From Rhodoferax sp. GW822-FHT02A01 (lineage in GTDB: Bacteria; Pseudomonadota; Gammaproteobacteria; Burkholderiales; Burkholderiaceae_C): 64,000 nucleotides of DNA. The translations under genes were made by a program, and so were the position numbers. The DNA lies in the NCBI RefSeq assembly GCF_038784515.1, contig NZ_CP152376.1, forward strand, positions 3,906,001-3,970,000, given 5' to 3'. Below are positions 21,838 to 28,830 of this stretch, in pieces (positions within the stretch are counted from its first letter, which is position 1; each line of letters opens with the position of its first letter). The notes beneath the pieces were generated by a model. It worked only from the letters and a program-made list of their open reading frames with translations, was not told the origin of the DNA and did no database searches.

Positions 21838-22460
21838 CAAGAGCATGGCGTGAGGATTTAAGCGGTCAACAATTTGGCCGGTTGACCGTTCTGCGTGAGG
21901 CCGAAACTGACAAGGCGCACAGACACTGGCTATGCCGGTGTTCCTGCGGTGCTGAAATCACCGTTGGTCACCCAGCTTTGAAGCGTGGAGCTACTCAGAG
22001 TTGTGGTTGTCTACGCAGGCAGTCAGCAGCCGCGCAAATGACCGTTCACGGAAATGCTAGGCGCGGGAATCGGTCGCGCGCCTATGGTATCTGGTCGGGA
22101 ATGCTCGCGCGGTGCGAGATCAAGTCGGCCACCGGCTATGCGCAGTATGGGGGCGCAGGAGTACAGGTGTGTCAGCGGTGGCACACCTTTGCCAATTTCC
22201 TTGCTGATATGGGTGAGCCTCCGGCCGGAATGTCTATTGATCGAATTGAAAACGAGCGCGGATATGAGCCGGGAAACTGCCGATGGGCTACCAGCCAGAC
22301 TCAGAACGAAAACCGTCGCAATGTGCGATGGATTGAGTTCTGCGGTAAGCGGATGACTGTCACCCAGTGGGCAAAGCACTTGGGTATCAGTAAGTCCACG
22401 CTGTTGGAAGCTTTGGGAAAGCATCCTGTCGAAGTCGCATTGCGCCCAAGGACGGCCTGA
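21834..22460 (+). CDS. HNH-like/homing-type phage protein, paralogue of 5,738 gene
   Basis: 208 aa. N-terminal zinc ribbon (WLCRCSCG and SCGCL), then [49 protein letters not shown] and NENRR, and a C-terminal helix-turn-helix (VTQWAKHLGISKSTLLEAL). The middle blocks are shared with the gene at 5,738-6,199. Probably a mobile nuclease-type gene; activity not shown. Confidence 0.7.
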   Translation: MTRAWREDLSGQQFGRLTVLREAETDKAHRHWLCRCSCGAEITVGHPALKRGATQSCGCLRRQSAAAQMTVHGNARRGNRSRAYGIWSGMLARCEIKSATGYAQYGGAGVQVCQRWHTFANFLADMGEPPAGMSIDRIENERGYEPGNCRWATSQTQNENRRNVRWIEFCGKRMTVTQWAKHLGISKSTLLEALGKHPVEVALRPRTA

Positions 22461-22732
22461 TGCGATCCAAGAATAAGCCCGCGCAGACAAAGGCGGAAGC
22501 GGCACATGCCGCCAGCGTGGCGGAACAGCCTTGCGCCGTATGTGACGCGCCGGCACCCAGTGAGGTGCACGAGCCCGAGCAGGGATTGTGGTTTGCGTCC
22601 ATTGCGCTCTGCTATGCCTGCCACCGCGGTCCAGAGGGCTGGCATGGAACCCGGTTGCGCTGGAGCCTTCGCAAGATGACCGAGCTGAAGGCGATCAATA
22701 AAACCGTGGGGAGGACCGTGCATGGCGCTTGA
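22460..22732 (+). CDS. Small His/Cys metal-binding phage protein
   Basis: 90 aa. Cys/His pairs CAVCDAP, EVHEPEQG, LCYACHRG and WHG form a likely zinc-binding His-Me-finger-like core, as in Ref or small HNH proteins of phages. It overlaps its neighbours by a few nucleotides. Nuclease function is inferred only. Confidence 0.55.
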   Translation: MRSKNKPAQTKAEAAHAASVAEQPCAVCDAPAPSEVHEPEQGLWFASIALCYACHRGPEGWHGTRLRWSLRKMTELKAINKTVGRTVHGA

Positions 22733-22925
22733 TGCTTACCTCTACGGCAATCCGGAGACCATCCTGGAGCGCAAGCAAGAGCACCTTGCCCGCCAGCTGC
22801 GCGCCTGCGGTCAATGCGTCCACCACCGAACTATTGAGTTCAAGGGAGAGGTTCTGCATGGCTGCGATTGCAGAAACAGGACATACGGCAAACGCTGCCA
22901 ACTATTCGAAATCAAGAAAGGCTAG
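22722..22925 (+). CDS. Small cysteine-containing hypothetical protein
   Basis: 67 aa. Four cysteines in CGQCVHH, HGCDCRN and KRCQLFE suggest a small zinc-bound fold. N-terminal helix MALDAYLYGNPETILERKQE. Lies near the end of the early right operon. Function unknown. Confidence 0.6.
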   Translation: MALDAYLYGNPETILERKQEHLARQLRACGQCVHHRTIEFKGEVLHGCDCRNRTYGKRCQLFEIKKG

Positions 22926-22927
22926 AA

Positions 22928-23296
22928 ATGACGAAGGAACAGATTGACTTCCACCAAGTAGAGCCGCACCAGCGTGACATTGATAAGCGCCTGCAAAACT
23001 GGGGCAAGTGGTGCAACGGCGGCAATGCGCCGGCAGTCTCTCCCATGTTTCGGATGGTTCCACCGCCGCCGCGTGTGCGGGCTGATGAAAAGCCGCTATC
23101 CGTCGATTCCGCGGACGCCTGCAAGATCGCCAAGGCTGTGGCAGTGTTGCCTCCGCCGCACCGTGCTGCTGTGAATTGGGCCTATGTGAAGCCAACAGCA
23201 CCAGTAAAAGCCTGCCGAGCGCTGGGTACGACCATGGCCGGTCTTGCGCTGCTATTGCGTGATGGCCGACAAATGCTAATCAATCGACAGGTTTGA
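22928..23296 (+). CDS. Q-like last gene of the early right operon
   Basis: 122 aa from MTKEQIDFHQVEPHQRDIDK. The pattern DKRLQNWGKWCNGG, a linker, then AVAVLPPPHRAAVNWAYV and a final helix resembles phage proteins annotated as Q-type antitermination or sigma-region-4-like regulators. It is the last protein before the RNA island and the late operon, the right place for a late activator. Function by position and weak pattern. Confidence 0.5.
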   Translation: MTKEQIDFHQVEPHQRDIDKRLQNWGKWCNGGNAPAVSPMFRMVPPPPRVRADEKPLSVDSADACKIAKAVAVLPPPHRAAVNWAYVKPTAPVKACRALGTTMAGLALLLRDGRQMLINRQV

Positions 23297-23415
23297 AACA
23301 CTGTTGACAGGTGCGAAGAATTCAGATATCGTGCGCTCCAACGACTGAGCTATGGCATAAGAGTCGCCCGTCCATTTTGGAGGCGGCGGTGCCGGTAGCT
23401 CAGAGTCAGAGCCCT

Positions 23416-23518
23416 CCAGCGTGGAAGGCCACCGATTCCAAAAGCCACCCACTGCGGTGGCTTTTTTTCATTGCGCGCAAGCGCTAAGAGGCAGGTTGGT
23501 TCGATTCCAACTCGCTGG
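23416..23518 (+). ncRNA. tRNA-like element with enlarged anticodon arm
   Basis: Acceptor CCAGCG/CGCTGG, D-like arm GGAA...TTCC with a GG-containing loop, a 10-bp hairpin (23,440-23,465) in place of the anticodon arm, a GCGC-GCAA-GCGC hairpin in the variable-arm position, and a perfect T-arm (23,495-23,511). At 103 nt it is too long for a normal tRNA, and the 10-bp hairpin is followed by T's, so it may instead act as a terminator. Confidence 0.4.
23440..23468 (+). terminator. Intrinsic terminator in RNA island
   Basis: AAAAGCCACC (23,440-23,449) pairs with GGTGGCTTTT (23,456-23,465) over a 6-nt loop, with seven T's. It would stop early rightward transcripts unless the Q-like protein or RNA folding prevents it. 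Confidence 0.75.
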
Positions 23519-23536
23519 CCGAGATCTGGTGAAGGA

Positions 23537-23560
23537 AGTGGTTCGATCCCACTACTGGGC
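23537..23560 (+). ncRNA. Isolated T-arm plus acceptor-like strand
   Basis: AGTGG-TTCGATC-CCACT followed by ACTGGGC. No matching 5' acceptor strand was found at a normal distance. A class-II-like D-arm sequence (TGGCCGAG...GGTGAAGG) lies directly upstream. It is best seen as part of a rearranged or unusual tRNA. Confidence 0.4.
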
Positions 23561-23645
23561 GCAAGCCCTTAGCGAGTACTTCCCGGGGCAGGAAGAGGCA
23601 CAAGCCAGTCGGGTGAAAGGCTCCCGGCACCAAATTCCATCACAC

Positions 23646-23785
23646 CAGCGGTGGCTGAGAATCGCAAGATGAACGGGGCAACCCACTGGTCTAAGGCAGG
23701 GACGGGAGTTAAAGAGCCCTATACGCCCGGCGTGGTCCACGCAGCAATGCGGTACCGTGCCCACAGGTTCGAATCCTGTCCGCTG
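23646..23785 (+). ncRNA. Long tRNA-like element (140 nt)
   Basis: CAGCGG (23,646-23,651) can pair with CCGCTG (23,780-23,785), directly before which stands the perfect T-arm ACAGG-TTCGAAT-CCTGT. The 5' side continues TGGCTGAG as in Ser/Leu tRNAs. The inside holds three GCAA-capped hairpins (23,661, 23,675, 23,740). It is much longer than any normal tRNA; an insertion or a different RNA class is possible. Confidence 0.35.
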
Positions 23786-23850
23786 ATGTAATGGTGAACT
23801 CGTAAGAGAGCTTGGCCCGAGGTTCTGCGGGCCGCCATCAAATTACCCAC

Positions 23851-23872
23851 GCCCGCGTCTCAGCGGGCTTTT
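23851..23872 (+). terminator. Intrinsic terminator in RNA island
   Basis: GCCCGC and GCGGGC form a 6-bp stem with a 6-nt loop followed by TTTTCG. Second terminator between the early and late operons. Confidence 0.7.
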
Positions 23873-23878
23873 CGTTTG

Positions 23879-23983
23879 GGCTGATTCCCACTGCGCACCC
23901 AACAATCCGGCAGCATCACCGGGCAACTAGGGTGGAAATAACGAATGCGCACTGGGTTTGTCGGGTTTGAGTCCCGATCAGCC
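23879..23983 (+). ncRNA. tRNA-like structure without D-arm (105 nt)
   Basis: GGCTGAT pairs with ATCAGCC, and the T-arm TCGGG-TTTGAGT-CCCGA stands at its 3' side. Instead of D and anticodon arms there is one long hairpin: CCCACTGCGCA (23,887-23,897) with TGCGCACTGGG (23,946-23,956), one C-C mismatch, and inner stems ACCC/GGGT and CCGG/CCGG. The plan of acceptor, T-arm and long helix recalls the tRNA-like domain of tmRNA, but there is no tag frame. Confidence 0.4.
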
Positions 23984-23991
23984 AACCTTAC

Positions 23992-24068
23992 CGCCATGTA
24001 GATCAGATTGGAAGCTCGTCGGTCCCATAACCCGAAGGTCGCCTGTTCGATTCAGGCCATGGCAACCA
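23992..24068 (+). tRNA. Initiator-type tRNA-Met (CAU), CCA encoded
   Basis: 77 nt aligning position by position with bacterial tRNA-fMet. Acceptor CGCCATG/CATGGCA with C1-A72 unpaired, the initiator hallmark; D-arm GATC...GCTC (imperfect); anticodon loop CCCATAA with CAU; variable AGGTC; T-arm GCCTG-TTCGATT-CAGGC; and ACCA encoded at the end. Oddities: position 33 is C instead of the nearly universal U, the last anticodon-stem pair is T-C, and only two of the three G-C pairs of initiators remain. It may be functional with altered activity or decaying. Confidence 0.6.
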
Positions 24069-24398
24069 TCACAAACCCTGTAAATAACTGACACATTGGC
24101 GCAATGCCATGTGAAGGCCCGCAGGACCCTAGCTAGCGTAGGGCAATCCGCTAGCCGCCAACCGCTACCCAGACCGACTGCCCTTCTTTACCTCCATGGG
24201 CTACTGGGTAGTGCGTTGGCCAATCCATTTCGAGACCCGCATTCACCGAGAAGCCGAATCGGCCAGCACCGGGCAAAGTGTTGGAACTTCCCGCGCTTGC
24301 ACCACTCGCGTCATCGGCAGAGGTGCGTCATGGTGAACGCAGCGCCAGCCAACCCGTGCAGGCGTAAATCCAATGCGCTTCTATATAGAGAGCAACCC

Positions 24399-24557
24399 AT
24401 GGCCCAGACCACGATAGAAGTCAGCTTCAAGGTGGCTTGGTGGGTTCGCTGGTATCTGGTGGGTGTAGTGCTGACATGCCGCCTGACTGGATTGACGCCA
24501 GACTTCGGCAAGGTGGAGGCCACTATCCTACGTGGCATCAAGCTGGTCATCCGATGA
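24399..24557 (+). CDS. Small membrane protein at start of late operon
   Basis: 52 aa from MAQTTIEVSFKVAWWVRWYL, with one hydrophobic segment (residues 13-28) flanked by basic residues. The longer frame upstream runs through the structured island and is unlikely. Coupled by ATGA to the HNH gene. Function unknown. Confidence 0.5.
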   Translation: MAQTTIEVSFKVAWWVRWYLVGVVLTCRLTGLTPDFGKVEATILRGIKLVIR

Positions 24558-24940
24558 GCCGCGTCACCAACCTGCGCCCGCGTGTAGAGCAGGCGACCGG
24601 CAGGCTCCAGACCATGCAGGCAGGAGCATGGCGCACCCCCAATCAATCCAGCGCCCAACGTGGCTATGGCTACAAATGGCAAAAGGCACGCGAGGCCTTC
24701 CTATACGCCAACCCCCTTTGCAAGATGTGCCAGGACGAAGGCCAGATCACGGCAGCGTCCATCGTTGACCACAAAGAACCCCACAGGGGCGACCAGAAGC
24801 TGTTCTGGGACGAGCGCAACTGGCAGTCGCTGTGCACCCATCACCACTCGTCACAGAAGCAGCGTGAAGAGCATGAAGCGCAGGGGTATGCACCAAATGG
24901 GGGAGGGCGGGTCGAATCTCTGGCAGTGCCAAAACGCTAG
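24554..24940 (+). CDS. Terminase-associated HNH endonuclease
   Basis: 128 aa from MSRVTNLRPRVEQATG. HNH core: CKMCQDEGQITAASIVDHKE with NWQSLCTHHHSSQK. HNH proteins just before terS/terL in HK97-type phages work with terminase in cos cleavage and packaging. The place and motif agree with that role. Confidence 0.85.
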   Translation: MSRVTNLRPRVEQATGRLQTMQAGAWRTPNQSSAQRGYGYKWQKAREAFLYANPLCKMCQDEGQITAASIVDHKEPHRGDQKLFWDERNWQSLCTHHHSSQKQREEHEAQGYAPNGGGRVESLAVPKR

Positions 24941-24997
24941 ACCGCTGCCTTTCCCACGCGCAGAAAAAATTCCCCTTTTTGAAATCGGAGAAATCAA

Positions 24998-25399
24998 ATG
25001 GCAGGCACAAAAGGACGAAGCGGCGGTGCTCGCCCTGGTGCTGGGCGTAAGCCAAAAGCCAAGGCGGATTCGAAATCAAACCAGAAGGCTGCGGCAGTTT
25101 CCGTTGAACTGGAGCCGCAACCGCATGGTGGCGCGCTCAAGCGGACGTCTGAGCAACCTGTGGACCTGGGCAGCCTGAACATGCTGGAGATGCTGCAGAG
25201 CGTGGCACTCGGCAAGGTCAAGGCGACGTCCCTGCAGGTCCGTGCGGCCATTGCTGCTGTGCAATATACGCACACCAAGCGCGGGGACGGCGGCAAGAAG
25301 GATGAGGCCAACGCCAATGCCAAGACCAAAGCGGCTGGCCGGTTCGCACCGTCTGCACCTCCCAAGCTGGTGGCAACCGGCGGTAAGAAGATCCCATAA
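24998..25399 (+). CDS. terS: Terminase small subunit
   Basis: 133 aa. The N-terminus GGARPGAGRKPKAKA is typical of P27/HK97-type small terminase subunits, followed by a helical middle (LNMLEMLQSVALGKVKATSL) and a basic tail. GGAG precedes the ATG. It recognises phage DNA and recruits the large subunit directly downstream. Confidence 0.8.
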   Translation: MAGTKGRSGGARPGAGRKPKAKADSKSNQKAAAVSVELEPQPHGGALKRTSEQPVDLGSLNMLEMLQSVALGKVKATSLQVRAAIAAVQYTHTKRGDGGKKDEANANAKTKAAGRFAPSAPPKLVATGGKKIP

Positions 25400-27072
25400 T
25401 GGACTGGACAACCGCCTGTCTTGACTGGGAAAGCAGGCTGATCGAAGGGCGCTCAATCATCCCGGCGCCGATATATCCGGATGCCGCCGAGCAGGCGCTG
25501 GCCATATTCAAAGAGCTACGGGTGGTCGATCTGCCCGGTAAGCCAACCTTTGGCGAGTGCAGTGAACAATGGGTCTTTGACTTTGTAGCCGCCATCTTTG
25601 GGGCCTACGATTCGGAGACCGGAAAGCAGTTGATCCGCGAGTTCTTCCTGCTGATCAGCAAAAAGAACACCAAGAGCACGATAGCGGCGGGCATCATGCT
25701 GACCGCCTTGATTCTGTGCTGGCGCGAAGACGAAGAGCACCTGATCCTTGCGCCGACAAAGGAAGTGGCCGACAACAGTTTCAAGCCAGCCGCGGGCATG
25801 GTCCGGGCCGATGACGAGCTGATGGCGCTCTTCCACATTCAGGACCACGTGCGCACTATTACCCACCGGGTGAATCGGGCGTCCCTGAAGGTGGTTGCAG
25901 CCGATACCGATACGGTGTCCGGCAAGAAGTCAGGCCGCGTGCTGGTCGATGAGCACTGGCTGTTCGGCAAGCGGGCGAATGCCGAATCCATGTTCATGGA
26001 AGCAACCGGCGGCCAAGTGTCACGCGAAGAAGGCTGGGTGATCTTCCTGTCAACGCAGAGTGAAGAGCCACCGGCCGGCGTGTTCAAGGAAAAGCTGGGC
26101 TACTACCGCGACGTGCGCGACGGCAAGATCGAGGACAAGAAATCTCTGGGTGTGATCTTCGAGTTTCCCCAGAAGATGATTGACTCCAAGGAGTACTTGA
26201 AGCCTTCCAACTTCTACATCACCAACCCCAATATTGGCCGCTCGGTGAGCGCCGAATGGCTGGGAGACCAGCTCAAGAAGATGATGGCCAAGCGGGACGG
26301 CGCGTTCCAGCAGTTCCTGGCCAAGCACCTGAATGTCGAAATCGGCCTGAATCTGCGCACTGACCGCTGGGCCGGTGCTGACTATTGGGAATCCTGTGCA
26401 ACTGTATTGACGCTGGACGATATCTTCGCCCGGTGCGAGGTGGTGGTTGTGGGTATTGACGGCGGCGGTTTGGATGACTTGCTGGGCTTGGCCGTCCTGG
26501 GGCGCGAATACGACACCCGTAAGTGGCTGCTTTGGACCCATGCCTGGGCCCACTCCATAGTGCTCAAGCGCCGGCAAGAGATCGCCCCCCGGCTGCTGGA
26601 CTTTGCAAACGACGGCGATCTGACGATTGTTGATACCCCGGGTGAAGACGTCATTTCCGTTGCAGACATTGTTTGCCGGGTACGCGATAGCGGGCTGCTG
26701 CCAGAGAAGGTGTCGATCGGCGTGGACTCTGCCGGCATCGGCGACATCATCGATGAGCTCACAAGCCCGGAGCGCGACATATCGATGGAACAAATCATCG
26801 GTATCTCGCAGGGCTGGCGCATGAATGGCGCCATCAAGACAACAGAGCGCAAGGTGGCCGGTGGTGAATTGCTCCACTCGGGCAGCCCAATGATGGCCTG
26901 GTGCGTGAGCAATGCCAAGACTGAGGCCAAGGGCAACGCGATAGCGATCACAAAGCAGGTGGCCGGGACGGCAAAGATTGACCCGCTCATGGCCACGTTC
27001 AACGCCGTGTCACTGATGGCCCTCAACCCGGCCGCAGAAAACATTTCAAGCGGCGAAGTCTTCTTCGTCTGA
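25399..27072 (+). CDS. terL: Terminase large subunit (P27-like)
   Basis: 557 aa. ATPase with a Walker-A-like SKKNTKST (87-94) and Walker B VLVDE (181-185). The C-terminal nuclease starts at GIDGGGLDD (352-360) with catalytic Asp, and further acidic residues in GVDSAGIGDII. It is the packaging motor and head-full or cos nuclease. Starts on the last base of terS. Confidence 0.95.
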   Translation: MDWTTACLDWESRLIEGRSIIPAPIYPDAAEQALAIFKELRVVDLPGKPTFGECSEQWVFDFVAAIFGAYDSETGKQLIREFFLLISKKNTKSTIAAGIMLTALILCWREDEEHLILAPTKEVADNSFKPAAGMVRADDELMALFHIQDHVRTITHRVNRASLKVVAADTDTVSGKKSGRVLVDEHWLFGKRANAESMFMEATGGQVSREEGWVIFLSTQSEEPPAGVFKEKLGYYRDVRDGKIEDKKSLGVIFEFPQKMIDSKEYLKPSNFYITNPNIGRSVSAEWLGDQLKKMMAKRDGAFQQFLAKHLNVEIGLNLRTDRWAGADYWESCATVLTLDDIFARCEVVVVGIDGGGLDDLLGLAVLGREYDTRKWLLWTHAWAHSIVLKRRQEIAPRLLDFANDGDLTIVDTPGEDVISVADIVCRVRDSGLLPEKVSIGVDSAGIGDIIDELTSPERDISMEQIIGISQGWRMNGAIKTTERKVAGGELLHSGSPMMAWCVSNAKTEAKGNAIAITKQVAGTAKIDPLMATFNAVSLMALNPAAENISSGEVFFV

Positions 27073-27076
27073 ATCT

Positions 27077-27241
27077 ATGAACAAACTCACATACAACGGC
27101 GCTCTGCTGATGGGCACCGCTTTGATAAGCGTCGGCGCTGGTATGCAGTTTGGCGTAGCCGTCGGACTGATTGCTGCCGGTGGATTGCTCATTGCTCTGA
27201 CCTTTGCAGGCGTGTACCTGTCCGGTAAGGGCGTTGCCTGA
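27077..27241 (+). CDS. Small membrane protein between terminase and portal
   Basis: 54 aa, MNKLTYNGALLMGTALISVG onward, almost entirely hydrophobic with two Gly/Ala-rich membrane helices. Its stop overlaps the portal start by one base. Such tiny membrane proteins are common here in related phages; the role is unknown. Confidence 0.65.
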   Translation: MNKLTYNGALLMGTALISVGAGMQFGVAVGLIAAGGLLIALTFAGVYLSGKGVA

Positions 27242-28830
27242 TGTTTCTCACCAGCTTCAAGCCTCGGCAGATGGCTGCCGGGGAGGGGCAAGACCGCTCC
27301 CCGTGGGGGTCTTTCTGGTTTGAGCCCATCGGTATGCGCACCAGTTCCGGCATGCGCGTTACCGGCGCTGCTGCCATGCGCCTGGGTGCGGTGTATAGCT
27401 GCGTGCGCGTGCTGGCGGAGTCGTTTGCCATCCTGCCGTTTCGCATGTACAGGAAGCGCACCGACGGTGGACGCGACCCAGTAACAGATCATTGGCTGGT
27501 CAAGCTGATGACCAAGCGGCCCAACGACTGGCAGACACCATTCGAGTGGAAAGAGATGATGATGGGGCACCTGTGCTTGCGCGGGAATGCCTTCAATCAG
27601 ATCGTGTCCAACGCCAAGGGGCAGATCACCGACCTGGTGCCCATCCATCCGGACCGCATCAAGGTGCAGTTGCTGGACAACGGATCCTTCAATTACGTCG
27701 TATCGCAGTTGGATGGAACCACGATCACCATGGCCAAGGGTGAGGTCTGGCATATCCGTGGCCTGTCTGGTGACGGAGTTGTGGGCTACAACCCCATGGA
27801 GCTGGCAGCCGAGGTGATCGGCATGGGCATTTCTGCCCAAAGCTTTGGTGCTCGCTTCTTTGCCAACGATGCAAGCCCTGGCGGTTGGATTGAGTTCGAT
27901 GGCAAGTTCCGGGATTCGGACGCCAAGGCGTCATTTCGCGAAGGCTGGCAAAACGTCCAAGGTGGCAAGAACCGTGGCCGCACGGCCATCCTCGAAAAGG
28001 GGATGAAGTACCACCAACTGGAGCTGAACAACGCTGACGCCCAGTTTCTGGAGTCCCGCAAGTACAACCGCAGCGAGATCGCGGGCCTATTCCGCGTGCC
28101 GCCCCACAAGATCGGCGACCTGGACCGGGCGACCTTCAGCAACATCGAGCAGCAGTCGCTGGACTTCATCAACGACGGTCTGCTGCCATGGACTGAGCGC
28201 TGGGAATCGTCCATCGAGACACACCTGCTGGAAGACGAGAGCGACATTGAGATTGATTTCGACTTCACCAAGTTGCTGCGTGGTGACATGGTGGCGCGCT
28301 CCGCGTACTACACGGCCAATATCAATAATGGCAGCTTGACCCGCAATGAGGCTCGAATCAGCGAAGGCCGCAACCCCCTGGATGGTTTGGACAAGCCGTT
28401 GATGCCGCTGAACATGGTTGCGGTGGGTGAAGAGCCCGATGGAGACGAAGTGCCTGAGCCGCCGGAGGCCCCCCAAGGTGCACCAGCTACCCCTGCAGGT
28501 GGTGATGAGCCATCCCCAAAGAAGCCAAAGAACGATGCAGGCCGCGCCCTGGCTCTCGCAACTGCTGCAGCCGAGCGTGTGGCACGTAAGGAGACAGCAA
28601 CCCTTCTGCCGCTTGTCGTCGCTCTTCCGGCGTCGTTCGAGCAAATCCATTCGGCCATGGCAAAGCATGCCGACTTTGTAGCGCTGGCTTTGAGCGTTGA
28701 TGCCGAATGCGCAACTGCTTATGTTGAGTCAAGACTAAAGGACCCCATTCGCAGGGGTCATGAAGAGCAGGACGTATACAACGCCGCCTTTGAGAAATTG
28801 ACCGTCCTAGCCTTGAAAGGCTCCCTATGA
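27241..28830 (+). CDS. HK97-family portal protein
   Basis: 529 aa. Typical portal features: AMRLGAVYSCVRVLAESFAI, WKEMMMGHLCLRGNAFNQI, NNADAQFLESRKYNRSEIAG and FRVPPHKIGDL. The C-terminal 150 residues are Pro/Glu-rich and then helical. It forms the dodecameric DNA gate at the head vertex. Overlaps the protease gene by ATGA. Confidence 0.95.
   Translation: MFLTSFKPRQMAAGEGQDRSPWGSFWFEPIGMRTSSGMRVTGAAAMRLGAVYSCVRVLAESFAILPFRMYRKRTDGGRDPVTDHWLVKLMTKRPNDWQTPFEWKEMMMGHLCLRGNAFNQIVSNAKGQITDLVPIHPDRIKVQLLDNGSFNYVVSQLDGTTITMAKGEVWHIRGLSGDGVVGYNPMELAAEVIGMGISAQSFGARFFANDASPGGWIEFDGKFRDSDAKASFREGWQNVQGGKNRGRTAILEKGMKYHQLELNNADAQFLESRKYNRSEIAGLFRVPPHKIGDLDRATFSNIEQQSLDFINDGLLPWTERWESSIETHLLEDESDIEIDFDFTKLLRGDMVARSAYYTANINNGSLTRNEARISEGRNPLDGLDKPLMPLNMVAVGEEPDGDEVPEPPEAPQGAPATPAGGDEPSPKKPKNDAGRALALATAAAERVARKETATLLPLVVALPASFEQIHSAMAKHADFVALALSVDAECATAYVESRLKDPIRRGHEEQDVYNAAFEKLTVLALKGSL

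Larger units (their letters stand above)
23297..24398 (+). other. 1.1-kb island without clear protein genes, rich in tRNA-like modules and hairpins
   Basis: Five perfect T-arms (5-bp stem, 7-nt loop of TTCRANT type) lie at 23,495, 23,537, 23,763, 23,961 and 24,041. Each is followed by a 7-nt candidate acceptor strand. Five GCAA-capped hairpins, two intrinsic terminators, and after the last tRNA an imperfect stem pairing 24,155-24,170 with 24,201-24,216 are also present. Only the last module is a normal-length tRNA. The island separates the early operon from the late operon. Confidence 0.7.

Noticed and set aside
23328..23360. On the minus strand a perfect tRNA D-arm sequence (ATAGCTCAGTCGTTGGAGC) lies just before the island.
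   Set aside because: No anticodon arm, T-arm or acceptor partner follows on that strand, so it is not called a tRNA; it may be a relic of a shuffled tRNA.
23820..23850. A GGTTC-containing hairpin (GGCCCG...CGGGCC) considered as a sixth T-arm.
   Set aside because: The loop does not match the T-loop consensus and no acceptor pair was found.
23879..23983. Possible tmRNA because it begins GGCTGAT and has the acceptor/T-arm/long helix plan.
   Set aside because: Far too short, and no tag-peptide reading frame or resume codon is visible.
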